From positions 1 to 10,299 of the forward strand of contig CAJKEB010000061.1 in assembly GCA_905198865.1 (NCBI GenBank): a stretch of DNA of 10,299 nucleotides, read 5' to 3'. The position numbers and the translations under genes are program-made. A model generated the notes under the pieces. The model was not told the origin of the DNA. It searched no databases and saw nothing but the letters and a program-made list of their open reading frames with translations. Each line of letters opens with the position of its first letter. Positions within the stretch are counted from its first letter, which is position 1. This DNA comes from an uncultured Eubacteriales bacterium (GTDB lineage: Bacteria > Bacillota > Clostridia > Monoglobales > Monoglobaceae). Below, one piece after another: positions 1 through 6,174 of this stretch.

Positions 1-56
1 CCCCAAAAGCCTCTCCCTCCGGGAGAGGTGTCAGCGGAGCTGACGGAGAGGGCTTT
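1..56. repeat. GC-rich palindromic intergenic repeat element
   Basis: The element is built from nested inverted repeats. One perfect 8-bp hairpin pairs 10-17 with 21-28 (CCTCTCCC/GGGAGAGG, 3-nt loop). A second perfect 6-bp hairpin pairs 30-35 with 39-44 (GTCAGC/GCTGAC, loop GGA). An outer stem pairs 6-16 with 45-56 (AAAGCC...GGCTTT) with a single-base bulge. Similar GC-rich multi-hairpin units are recalled as dispersed intergenic repeats in gut Clostridia. It lies just past the 3' end of the minus-strand noc gene, so it could serve as that gene's terminator: on the minus strand it ends in CTTTT, although no long T-run follows. The left boundary may lie outside the window. Confidence 0.7.
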
Positions 57-98
57 ATTAATTTAAACTATAATTTATCGCACCGGCCGATTTGCTTT

Positions 99-1028
99 TT
101 ACTTCGGGATTTTTATTGTATATTCTATATACTCATCGCTTTCGCGGCGTTTGGTTGTGGCTTTTACGCCGCTTTTGTTCATCAGTTCTACCGCTTTTCT
201 TATCGTATTCGAGAATATTCTTATATCTTTAAATGTATGCGGAAGGTGTCCCGGCTTTTTCTCGAAATTCTCTGCTTCGATACTTTCTTTTTCTTTCTTG
301 AGGCGTTTTTCAATCAACGCTTCGGTTTTGGACACGTTCAGTCCGCGCTTTATCACCTCGTTTAACACCTCAAGCTGCATTTTCTCATTAGGCAGCTTAA
401 GCAATGCTCTTGCGTGGCGTTCAGTCAGTCCGTACTCGCACAGCATTGCACGGATTTTGAGCGGCAGCTTTAGTATTCTTATCTTATTCGCCACTGTTGA
501 CTGGGTTTTTCCGAGCTTCTCGGCAAGCTCGTCCTGCGTCAATCCGAACTCGTTAATCACCGTCACAAACGCTTCGGCTTCCTCTATGTAATTCAAATTT
601 TCACGCTGGATATTTTCGACAAGGGCAAGAACCGCGCTGTCGGATTCGCTTACCTTCATTATAATTGCCGGTATGTAATCCATGCCAAGCATCTTGCACG
701 CAGCAAGCCGCCTTTGACCCGCTACCAGCTCATATTCGAACGGTATTACCTGGCGGACGGTTATCGGCTGCATCAATCCGTAGTTTTCGATTGACGCGGC
801 AAGCTCATTGAGCGCTTCCTCGTCAATCTCAAGTCTCGGCTGGTTGGGGTTCGGCTTTATGCTGTTTATCGGAATTGACTGCGAGTTGCCGTGATTGACT
901 ATTCTCGGCGACGGAGCAAGTCCTGACAGGTCTATTTGCATTTCCGACCTGTCAAGCTCATGCACCTCCGGGTCAACCGTAACTGTGTTTTCGGGTTCAT
1001 AGCCCCTCTTTAAATAATCAAATATCAT
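99..1028 (-). CDS. noc: Noc-type ParB/Spo0J-family DNA-binding protein
   Basis: The 309-aa product is a ParB-family clamp protein, best called nucleoid occlusion factor Noc, which in Firmicutes binds dispersed sites and keeps FtsZ rings off unsegregated chromosomes. Seen: N-terminal ParB/CTP domain (about 49-145) with PNPNQPR (59-65), GQRR (104-107) and ENIQREN (138-144); helix-turn-helix domain (about 163-212); lysine-rich linker (241-258); C-terminal dimerisation-like domain (266-309) ending IKIPK. The four positions known to separate Noc from ParB specificity read Q176, K182, K187 and R204, the Noc set, with the family spacing of 6, 5 and 17 residues. The short N-terminus (MIFDYLKRG) could be a membrane-targeting helix as in Bacillus Noc, by inference. 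ATG start at 1028 with AAAGGAT at 1037-1043. No ParA gene adjoins it. The CTP box deviates from GERRxRA (see findings). Confidence 0.88.
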   Translation of the reverse strand: MIFDYLKRGYEPENTVTVDPEVHELDRSEMQIDLSGLAPSPRIVNHGNSQSIPINSIKPNPNQPRLEIDEEALNELAASIENYGLMQPITVRQVIPFEYELVAGQRRLAACKMLGMDYIPAIIMKVSESDSAVLALVENIQRENLNYIEEAEAFVTVINEFGLTQDELAEKLGKTQSTVANKIRILKLPLKIRAMLCEYGLTERHARALLKLPNEKMQLEVLNEVIKRGLNVSKTEALIEKRLKKEKESIEAENFEKKPGHLPHTFKDIRIFSNTIRKAVELMNKSGVKATTKRRESDEYIEYTIKIPK

Positions 1029-1084
1029 TTTTTGTCATCCTTTCTGTTTCTCTTTTGTATTCAGCTATATTGTTTACTTAAAAA

Positions 1085-1113
1085 ATTATAGCTCAACATA
1101 TTGTATATTGCAA
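1085..1113 (-). promoter_or_regulatory. predicted promoter of noc
   Basis: On the minus strand a -35 box TTGCAA (1108-1113) is separated by exactly 17 nt from a perfect -10 box TATAAT (1085-1090). Transcription would start near 1078, giving a leader of about 50 nt before the noc ATG. noc therefore probably has its own vegetative promoter in addition to any read-through from ylmC. Confidence 0.65.
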
Positions 1114-1140
1114 AAAGAACAATAACAAAAAATTCGACAC

Positions 1141-1392
1141 CTATTCACCTTTATCCAAGCTATATTTGGGTTCTATAATTATCAAATCCTCGCCGATAGT
1201 TGTTATACGCTCCCAATCTATGACAACATCGTCTTCCCTGCCGAAAACTCCCATATACCGATAAGCGCCCGGCACAATAATTGAGCTTATACGGCCTGTA
1301 TTCTCATCAAACTCCATGTCCGACACAAAGCCGAGCCGCTGTCCGTCACGGGCGCAGATTACTTCTTTGGAACGCATATCGCTGAACTTCAC
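1141..1392 (-). CDS. ylmC: YlmC/YmxH-family PRC-barrel sporulation-associated protein
   Basis: This 83-aa protein belongs to the small YlmC/YmxH family, widespread in spore-forming Firmicutes, with a PRC-barrel-like fold and no established biochemical activity. Seen: KFSDMRSKEVI (2-12), the RDGQRLGFVSDMEFD block (15-29), the central IIVPG (38-42), GVFGRED (48-54), and the closing WERITTIGEDLIII (60-73). All are in family order, and the length is typical. An upstream in-frame GTG at 1401 exists but lies inside the ribosome binding site AGGCGGTGA (1398-1406). The GTG at 1392 sits 5 nt beyond that site and gives the usual family N-terminus, so it is preferred. The gene lies between the dap operon terminator and noc. 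I see no separate promoter, so it may depend on read-through. Confidence 0.82.
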   Translation of the reverse strand: MKFSDMRSKEVICARDGQRLGFVSDMEFDENTGRISSIIVPGAYRYMGVFGREDDVVIDWERITTIGEDLIIIEPKYSLDKGE

Positions 1393-1397
1393 TGAAA

Positions 1398-1406
1398 TCA
1401 CCGCCT
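1398..1406 (-). promoter_or_regulatory. ribosome binding site deciding the ylmC start
   Basis: AGGCGGTGA on the minus strand matches the ideal AGGAGGTGA at all but one base. It ends 5 nt before the GTG at 1392 and contains the more upstream GTG (1401), which therefore cannot be the start. Confidence 0.65.
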
Positions 1407-1410
1407 AAAA

Positions 1411-1448
1411 ATAAAAAAATCACTCCATAGAATATATGAAGTGATTTT
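1411..1448 (-). terminator. rho-independent terminator of the dapF-dapL operon
   Basis: On the minus strand AAAATCACT (1440-1448) pairs with AGTGATTTT (1416-1424). The stem extends inward by three more pairs (ATG/CAT) past one mismatch. A T-rich tail follows (TTTTTTTATTTTT, running into 1411 and beyond). It begins about 20 nt after the dapL stop codon, as expected for the end of the dap transcript. The stem is AT-rich, so termination may be partial and allow some read-through into ylmC and noc. Confidence 0.65.
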
Positions 1449-1468
1449 GGTTTGTATGTTTAAATTTA

Positions 1469-2764
1469 TTACTCAGCGTCCGCAGCAGTCTCATCAACCG
1501 GCTCAGCATCGGCTTTAGGCTCGGCAGCAGGCGCTGAATCAGCGCCGAACAGCTTCTTAAATCTGTTCATTGCCTCAACTGTATTGTCCTTATCGCCGAA
1601 TGCGGTCAGGCGGAAGTAGCCTTCGCCGTTCTCTCCGAAGCCTGCGCCCGGCGTGCCGACAACATTAATATTTTCAAGCAGGTAATCAAAGAACTCCCAT
1701 GAACCCATACCGTTCGGACAGCGCAGCCAGATATACGGCGAATTGATACCGCCGATATACTTAATGCCTATCTCGTCCATTGTATCAGCGATAACCTTAG
1801 CATTCTCACGGTAGTAGTTTATATTCTCCATGATTTGCTTTCTGCCTTCTTCGGTAAAGACAGCCTCTGCGCCTCTTTGGACAATATACGGTACGCCGTT
1901 GAATTTTGTCGTCTGACGTCTGAGCCACAGCTTGTTGAGCTGAACCTCGGTGTTCTCAACCTTAAGACCCTTTACCTTGAGCTTTGCAACCTTGAACTTG
2001 AGGTCCTTCGGAACGATTGTATATCCGCATCTTGTACCGGTAAATCCTGCGGTCTTTGAGAGTGAGCAGAACTCAATAGCACATCTCTTTGCGCCGTCAA
2101 TCTCGTAAATACTCTTCGGAAGGTCATCGTCCTGGATAAACACCTCATATGCCGCGTCAAACAGGATAATCGCTTTGTTCTTAAGCGCATAGTCAACCCA
2201 AACCTTGAGCTGTTCCTTGGTATAAACCGCTCCTGTCGGGTTGTTCGGAGAACACAGGTAGATTATATCCGCCTTTTCATTGCCCTCAGGCAGCGGGCAG
2301 AAGCCGTTTTCCGCATTCGCGTTCAGGAACACAATCTTACGACCGTTCATGATGTTTGTATCAACATAAACAGGGTACACCGGGTCGGGTATAAGAACAG
2401 TGTTATCCTTATCGAACAAATCGGTGATATTGCCGACGTCACTCTTTGCTCCGTCACTGATGAAAACCTCGTCCATATCAATTCTGATAGTGTTCTTCTT
2501 GTAATAATCAACAATCTTTTCTCTCAGGAAGTCATAGCCCTGTTCAGGACCGTAGCCTCTGAAAGTCGCCTGGCTGCCCATCTCGTCAACAGCCTTATGG
2601 AGAGCGTCAATAACAGCCGGTACGAGCGGAAGCGTTACATCGCCGATACCGAGCCGGATAATCTTCTTATCCGGATTTGCGGCAGAATAGTCATTGACCT
2701 TTCTGGCAATCTCGGAAAAGAGATAGCTTTCTTTCAAATTCAAATAGTTCTCGTTTAACTTCAA
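1469..2764 (-). CDS. dapL: LL-diaminopimelate aminotransferase (DapL)
   Basis: A fold-type I, PLP-dependent cytosolic enzyme. It converts tetrahydrodipicolinate and glutamate to LL-diaminopimelate in one step, bypassing the DapD/C/E acyl route to lysine and peptidoglycan. Seen in the 431-aa product: KLNENYLNLK at the N-terminus, RLGIGDVTLP (37-46), SPNNPTGA (172-179), PLP aspartate D203 in DAAYE, the Schiff-base lysine K237 in SLSKTAGFTGTR, and the substrate arginine R385 in YFRLTAFG. In-frame GTG (2773) and TTG (2770) codons lie upstream, but AAGGAG (2773-2778) sits 8 nt before the TTG at 2762-2764, and that start gives the standard MKLNENYLN beginning. The body ends near residue 407; a further ~24-residue Ala/Glu/Asp/Pro-rich tail is unusual for the family. 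Second gene of the dapF-dapL operon. Confidence 0.93.
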   Translation of the reverse strand: MKLNENYLNLKESYLFSEIARKVNDYSAANPDKKIIRLGIGDVTLPLVPAVIDALHKAVDEMGSQATFRGYGPEQGYDFLREKIVDYYKKNTIRIDMDEVFISDGAKSDVGNITDLFDKDNTVLIPDPVYPVYVDTNIMNGRKIVFLNANAENGFCPLPEGNEKADIIYLCSPNNPTGAVYTKEQLKVWVDYALKNKAIILFDAAYEVFIQDDDLPKSIYEIDGAKRCAIEFCSLSKTAGFTGTRCGYTIVPKDLKFKVAKLKVKGLKVENTEVQLNKLWLRRQTTKFNGVPYIVQRGAEAVFTEEGRKQIMENINYYRENAKVIADTMDEIGIKYIGGINSPYIWLRCPNGMGSWEFFDYLLENINVVGTPGAGFGENGEGYFRLTAFGDKDNTVEAMNRFKKLFGADSAPAAEPKADAEPVDETAADAE

Positions 2765-2772
2765 AACCAACA

Positions 2773-2778
2773 CTCCTT
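2773..2778 (-). promoter_or_regulatory. ribosome binding site selecting a TTG start for dapL
   Basis: AAGGAG on the minus strand directly abuts the GTG at 2773, leaving no room for initiation there. It sits 8 nt before the TTG at 2762-2764, so a TTG start is indicated for dapL. Confidence 0.65.
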
Positions 2779-2797
2779 AAAATAGTCTTTTACCGCA

Positions 2798-2824
2798 CTG
2801 CCGCCTTAAATATCAAGCCGGCAG
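2798..2824. repeat. inverted repeat between dapF and dapL
   Basis: CTGCCG (2798-2803) pairs with CGGCAG (2819-2824). After one C/C mismatch the stem continues with CTT/AAG, closing an AT-rich loop. It lies in the 91-nt gap between the dapF stop and the dapL start, followed on the minus strand by AGTGCGGTAAAAG rather than a T-run, so it is not a standard terminator. It could be an RNA-processing or stabilising hairpin within the operon. Its function is unknown. Confidence 0.4.
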
Positions 2825-2855
2825 GATAGTATATAAAAAGTTAATAATTCTCTGC

Positions 2856-3710
2856 TTATCTGGCAACCGGCGGAACTTCAACCTCGCCCTCGCAGATAAA
2901 TGCCGCAGGGCCTTTCTTGATAACAGTTCCGTCATTCTTATATGTGATATAGAGATTGCCGCCTCTGAGCTTAACCTTAATCTCTCTGTCCTGTGAGCAG
3001 AAGCCGTTAAGCACTGCCGCAACCACGGACGCACAGGCGCCTGTGCCGCATGCCCATGTCTCGCCGCTGCCTCTTTCCCAAACACGCATCTTTAAAGTCG
3101 ATTCGTCAATTACCTGAATAAATTCGGTATTGATACGTTCCGGAAACAGCTCGTGGTTCTCAAATTTCGGGCCGAGTTCCTCAAGATTTAAGCTGTCAAC
3201 ATCGTCAACAAATACAACCGCATGAGGATTGCCCATTGAAACTCCAGTAATATTATATTCGGTACCGTCTACCGTTATCGGCGAGTTAACAACCTTATCG
3301 CCGGGAATATTTATAGGAATATTTTCAGGCTCAAGAACCGCCTTGCCCATATCAACCGTCACGGTCTGAACCTCGTGGTTCACAACATCAAGGTCGAGCT
3401 TCTTGATTCCGGCAAGGGTCTCAAGCGTAATCTTTCTCTCTTTCGTGAGGCCGTTTTCATAAACATACTTACCCACGCATCTTGTGGCGTTTCCGCACAT
3501 CTCGGCTTCAGAGCCGTCGGCGTTGAATATGCGCATCTTAAAATCCGCAACCTCTGACGGCAAAATCAATACCAATCCGTCACTGCCGATGCCAAAGTGC
3601 ATATCAGATACAAACTCTGCCATCTTGCCCGGGTTAAATACTTCTTCTTCAAAACAGTTGATGTAAATATAGCAATTACCTATGCCATGCATTTTCGTAA
3701 ACTTAATCAT
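2856..3710 (-). CDS. dapF: diaminopimelate epimerase (DapF)
   Basis: A cofactor-independent epimerase converting LL- to meso-diaminopimelate for lysine and peptidoglycan. Seen in the 284-aa product: FTKMHGIGN (4-12), FGIGSDGL (39-46), the first catalytic cysteine C72 in AEMCGNATRC, MGNPHAV (159-165), ERINTEF (191-197), and the second catalytic cysteine C221 in ACGTGACA. The two homologous halves each supply one cysteine; both are present, and the length is normal. The reading frame extends to an ATG at 3728, but GGAGGGA (3717-3723) sits 6 nt before the ATG at 3710, and that start gives the family N-terminus MIKFTKMHG. Residue 13, in the motif that usually reads GND, is cysteine. First gene of the dap operon. 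Its ~30-nt leader is too short for a lysine riboswitch. Confidence 0.94.
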   Translation of the reverse strand: MIKFTKMHGIGNCYIYINCFEEEVFNPGKMAEFVSDMHFGIGSDGLVLILPSEVADFKMRIFNADGSEAEMCGNATRCVGKYVYENGLTKERKITLETLAGIKKLDLDVVNHEVQTVTVDMGKAVLEPENIPINIPGDKVVNSPITVDGTEYNITGVSMGNPHAVVFVDDVDSLNLEELGPKFENHELFPERINTEFIQVIDESTLKMRVWERGSGETWACGTGACASVVAAVLNGFCSQDREIKVKLRGGNLYITYKNDGTVIKKGPAAFICEGEVEVPPVAR

Positions 3711-3746
3711 TTTGCTTCCCTCCATCATTGTTTCTTGTCAACAGCC

Positions 3747-3775
3747 ATTTTAACATATAAATACAAAAATTACAA
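3747..3775 (-). promoter_or_regulatory. predicted promoter of dapF-dapL
   Basis: On the minus strand TTGTAA (3770-3775) is followed after 17 nt by TAAAAT (3747-3752). Transcription would start near 3740, about 30 nt before the dapF ATG. It faces away from the restriction-modification promoter, so the roughly 150 bp between them is a divergent control region. Confidence 0.5.
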
Positions 3776-3863
3776 GCGATTGGAAAAAATTTATTTTACT
3801 TTTTATTATATTATATCAATAAGTATTAAATAGTCGTATAAAAACAAAAGTGAATTGCAATGT

Positions 3864-3965
3864 TTGTGTAATATAGAGATTTTCTAATGATATCGTGAGA
3901 TTTATTGACTTTTCTGCAAATATGTGCTATAATTTAGATAACCATTCTTGTGTAATTTTTAGAGA
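3864..3965 (+). repeat. pair of imperfect direct repeats flanking the R-M promoter
   Basis: TTGTGTAAT occurs at 3864-3872 and again at 3948-3956, exactly 84 nt apart. Each copy is followed 1-3 nt later by TAGAGA (3874-3879 and 3960-3965). The first copy lies upstream of the -35 box. The second lies in the leader, and its TAGAGA touches the ribosome binding site of the methyltransferase gene. Their placement around the promoter suggests binding sites for the HTH domain of the methyltransferase, but AT-rich sequence makes chance repeats likely. Confidence 0.35.
3905..3933 (+). promoter_or_regulatory. strong promoter of the restriction-modification operon
   Basis: TTGACT (3905-3910), a 17-nt spacer and a perfect TATAAT (3928-3933) preceded by TG in the extended -10 position (TGCTATAAT). 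Transcription would start near 3940, leaving a leader of about 36 nt. Because the promoter lies downstream of the GTG at 3895 that opens the longest reading frame, it also excludes that codon as the translation start. Confidence 0.8.
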
Positions 3966-3975
3966 GGTACAAAAA

Positions 3976-5208
3976 ATGCCCGTAAGCTATAATAAATTGT
4001 GGAAAATATTGATTGATAAAAATTTAAAAAGAACAGATTTAAAAGAATGTGCAGGCATTAGTTTTAATGTGTTGGCAAAAATGGGGAAAGACGAAACAGT
4101 CTCTATGGAAAGTATTGAGAAAATTTGTATTGCATTAGATTGTAATATAGGCGATGTAATGGAGATTGTAAATGAATCACCTAAAGTTAATCACACGCCG
4201 ACTACCATTGAATTATTCGCAGGTGCTGGAGGTTTGGCGCTTGGGATAGAAAAAGCAGGTTTTGACACTATATCCTTAGTTGAAATAGATAAGTATGCTG
4301 CCGACACTTTAAAGTGTAATCGTCCCGACTGGAATGTTATTTGTGATGATATTGCAAACATTTCTTGCTTGGATTTAGAGGAGTATTTTGATATAAAAAA
4401 AGGCGAGCTTGACTTATTATCCGGCGGAGCTCCCTGCCAATCATTTTCTTATGCGGGAAAGAGATTAGGATTGGAGGACGCCCGAGGAACATTATTTTAC
4501 CATTATGCGCTGTTCTTGAAAAAGTTACAGCCTAAAATGTTTTTATTTGAAAATGTTAAAGGGCTGCTTACTCATAACAGAGGCAGAACATATCAAACGA
4601 TACTTGATATATTTGAGCAAGCGGGATATACGATAAAAAAAACCCAAATAAAAGTATTAAATGCTTGGGACTATGGTGTTGCCCAGAAAAGAGAACGGCT
4701 TATAACAATTGGAATCAGAAACGATTTGGCAGATAAAATCAAGTTTGATTTCCCTGCACCGCACAAATATAAACCTGTTCTAAGAGATATTTTGTTGGAT
4801 TGCCCGAAAAGTGAGGGAACGCAATACTCTGAATATAAAAGAAAAATATTCGAATTAGTACCTCCGGGGGGATATTGGCGTGATATCCCTGAAGATATTG
4901 CAAAGGAGTATATGAAAAGCTGTTGGTATATGGAGGGCGGCAGAACGGGGATCTTAAGACGCCTAAGCTTGGACGAGCCTTCACTCGCAGTCTTAACCTC
5001 ACCGAGCCAAAAGCAAACCGATCGCTGTCATCCGTTAGAAGCAAGACCTTTTACTGTCAGAGAAAACGCCCGCTGCCAGAGCTTCCCTGATGATTGGAAA
5101 TTTTGCGGCAGTGTAGGGCAGCAATATAAGCAAGTAGGAAACGCAGTGCCGGTTAATTTAGCATATGAAATCGGTGTAAAAATAAAAGAGGGATTGGAGT
5201 GCTTGTGA
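3976..5208 (+). CDS. HTH-fused DNA (cytosine-5) methyltransferase, GGNCC-type R-M
   Basis: A 410-aa type II modification enzyme that would add a 5-methyl group to cytosine in the target and so protect host DNA. Seen: a Cro/C1-type HTH domain (about 3-66, resembling stand-alone regulators of the HTH_26 type), a ~10-residue linker, then the C5-methyltransferase motifs in order: motif I FAGAGG (81-86), motif IV PCQ with catalytic C154, motif VI ENVKG (192-196), motif VIII QKRER (237-241), target-recognition region (about 262-345), motif IX RPFTVRENARCQSFPD (357-372, RECARIQ-like) and motif X QVGNAVP (386-392). The stretch GGRTGILRRLSLDEPS (321-336) recalls GGNCC/GGWCC enzymes such as M.SinI. The ATG at 3976 follows AGAGAGGT (3961-3968). 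By analogy with M.SsoII, the HTH probably represses its own operon. More AT-rich than its neighbours, suggesting transfer. Confidence 0.92.
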   Translation: MPVSYNKLWKILIDKNLKRTDLKECAGISFNVLAKMGKDETVSMESIEKICIALDCNIGDVMEIVNESPKVNHTPTTIELFAGAGGLALGIEKAGFDTISLVEIDKYAADTLKCNRPDWNVICDDIANISCLDLEEYFDIKKGELDLLSGGAPCQSFSYAGKRLGLEDARGTLFYHYALFLKKLQPKMFLFENVKGLLTHNRGRTYQTILDIFEQAGYTIKKTQIKVLNAWDYGVAQKRERLITIGIRNDLADKIKFDFPAPHKYKPVLRDILLDCPKSEGTQYSEYKRKIFELVPPGGYWRDIPEDIAKEYMKSCWYMEGGRTGILRRLSLDEPSLAVLTSPSQKQTDRCHPLEARPFTVRENARCQSFPDDWKFCGSVGQQYKQVGNAVPVNLAYEIGVKIKEGLECL

Positions 5209-6020
5209 TGTGGAACTTATCATTTATCAGCGAAGAAGATTTTCAGACTCATGTTCAAGATACTATAAAGAAATACGGTGAAAAACTAGAATCTTTTGAT
5301 TTAAAAAGATTTAACAAAAATTTGATTGACCCTATAAAGCTTATTTTTGATAAAACCGTGTATCAGTCTACTTGGGACGAAATAGTAAGCAATGAAATTT
5401 TCAGACAACGAGATAAATCCAATAATAATGATATAGGGTATTTTCATCAGAGAATATTTCAGTATATAAAAAACTGTCATGTTCCGCCAAACGGCGAACA
5501 AGGCGGTTGGGATGTTATCTATCAGGACGATAACGGAATAATGCTGCCTGACGGAAATATAGTAAAAACTGTTTATGTGGAAATGAAAAATAAACACAAC
5601 ACTATGAATTCTGCTTCTGCCGGAAAGACATTTATAAAAATGCAAAATCAATTATTAAAAGATGATGATTGCGCGTGCTTTTTGGTTGAAGCAATTGCTC
5701 AACGTTCACAAAATATTAAATGGGAAACAACTGTTGATAAGGTCAAAGTCGGACATAAACTTATTCGCAGAGTAAGCATTGATAAATTCTATTCTTTAGT
5801 AACCGGACAAGAAGATGCTTTTTATCAAATGTGTATGGTTTTGCCTGAAGTTATACAGAAAGCGGTCGATAATTTAGGTTCGGCTCTTGTCCCTCATGAT
5901 ACCGTAATGGAAGAATTACAAGCAATTGCAAATGAGCAACACATGGAACCCAACGATACGGCTATTGCAATGGCTGTTTATATGTTAGGTTTTGGCTCAT
6001 ATAACGGATTTGCAATATAG
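5208..6020 (+). CDS. Eco47II-family type II restriction endonuclease (predicted GGNCC)
   Basis: A 270-aa endonuclease paired with the preceding methyltransferase. By family resemblance to Eco47II it should cut unmethylated GGNCC. Seen: DLKRFNKNLIDPIKL (31-45), NEIFRQRDKSN (62-72), GYFHQ (77-81), a PD-(D/E)XK-type core with D102 in GGWDVIY and E125-x-K127 in VYVEMKNKHNTMNSAS, then KDDDCACFLVEAI (151-163) and a helical C-terminus. The start ATG overlaps the methyltransferase stop (TGATG, one shared base), with GGAG (5196-5199) 8 nt upstream; an in-frame GTG at 5199 lies in that site and is rejected. The overlap implies translational coupling, so methylase is made before nuclease. The family assignment is from remembered sequence; the recognition site is inferred. 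Confidence 0.88.
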   Translation: MWNLSFISEEDFQTHVQDTIKKYGEKLESFDLKRFNKNLIDPIKLIFDKTVYQSTWDEIVSNEIFRQRDKSNNNDIGYFHQRIFQYIKNCHVPPNGEQGGWDVIYQDDNGIMLPDGNIVKTVYVEMKNKHNTMNSASAGKTFIKMQNQLLKDDDCACFLVEAIAQRSQNIKWETTVDKVKVGHKLIRRVSIDKFYSLVTGQEDAFYQMCMVLPEVIQKAVDNLGSALVPHDTVMEELQAIANEQHMEPNDTAIAMAVYMLGFGSYNGFAI

Positions 6021-6174
6021 TATTATAGTAAGTATAGCTAATGAGAAAAACGTTACTGGATTTAGTGAATTCAGCTATTGTGTATGAATAGCCTTATATG
6101 TTTCAGCCATTAAAATCCGCATAAAATAGATATTTTAGAGTTTTTATTGTTCCTCTATTTACCTCACAAAAACT

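Noticed and set aside
1..56. Repeat unit as part of a CRISPR array
   Set aside because: There is a single copy with internal palindromes and no spacer-repeat periodicity.
151..591. 146-codon open frame on the plus strand
   Set aside because: It lies wholly antisense to noc, which has clear ParB/Noc motifs. The translation has no recognisable domain or ribosome binding site.
2856..3085. Overlapping minus-strand frame across the dapF 3' end
   Set aside because: It is out of frame with dapF, which is fully supported by catalytic motifs; this is a shadow frame.
3711..3760. Possible lysine riboswitch upstream of the dap operon
   Set aside because: The predicted leader is only about 30 nt and lacks any long structured RNA, so an L-box cannot fit.
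3895..3975. Extension of the methyltransferase to the GTG at 3895 (27 extra residues)
   Set aside because: The extension overlaps the strong TTGACT-17-TATAAT promoter, has no ribosome binding site, and precedes the natural start of the HTH domain at the ATG at 3976.
6021..6174. Small hairpins after the endonuclease gene (e.g. CTGGATT/AATTCAG, 6056-6074) as an RNA gene or attachment site
   Set aside because: The stems are short and AT-rich, with wobble pairs, no T-run and no matching repeat at the other end of the R-M module.
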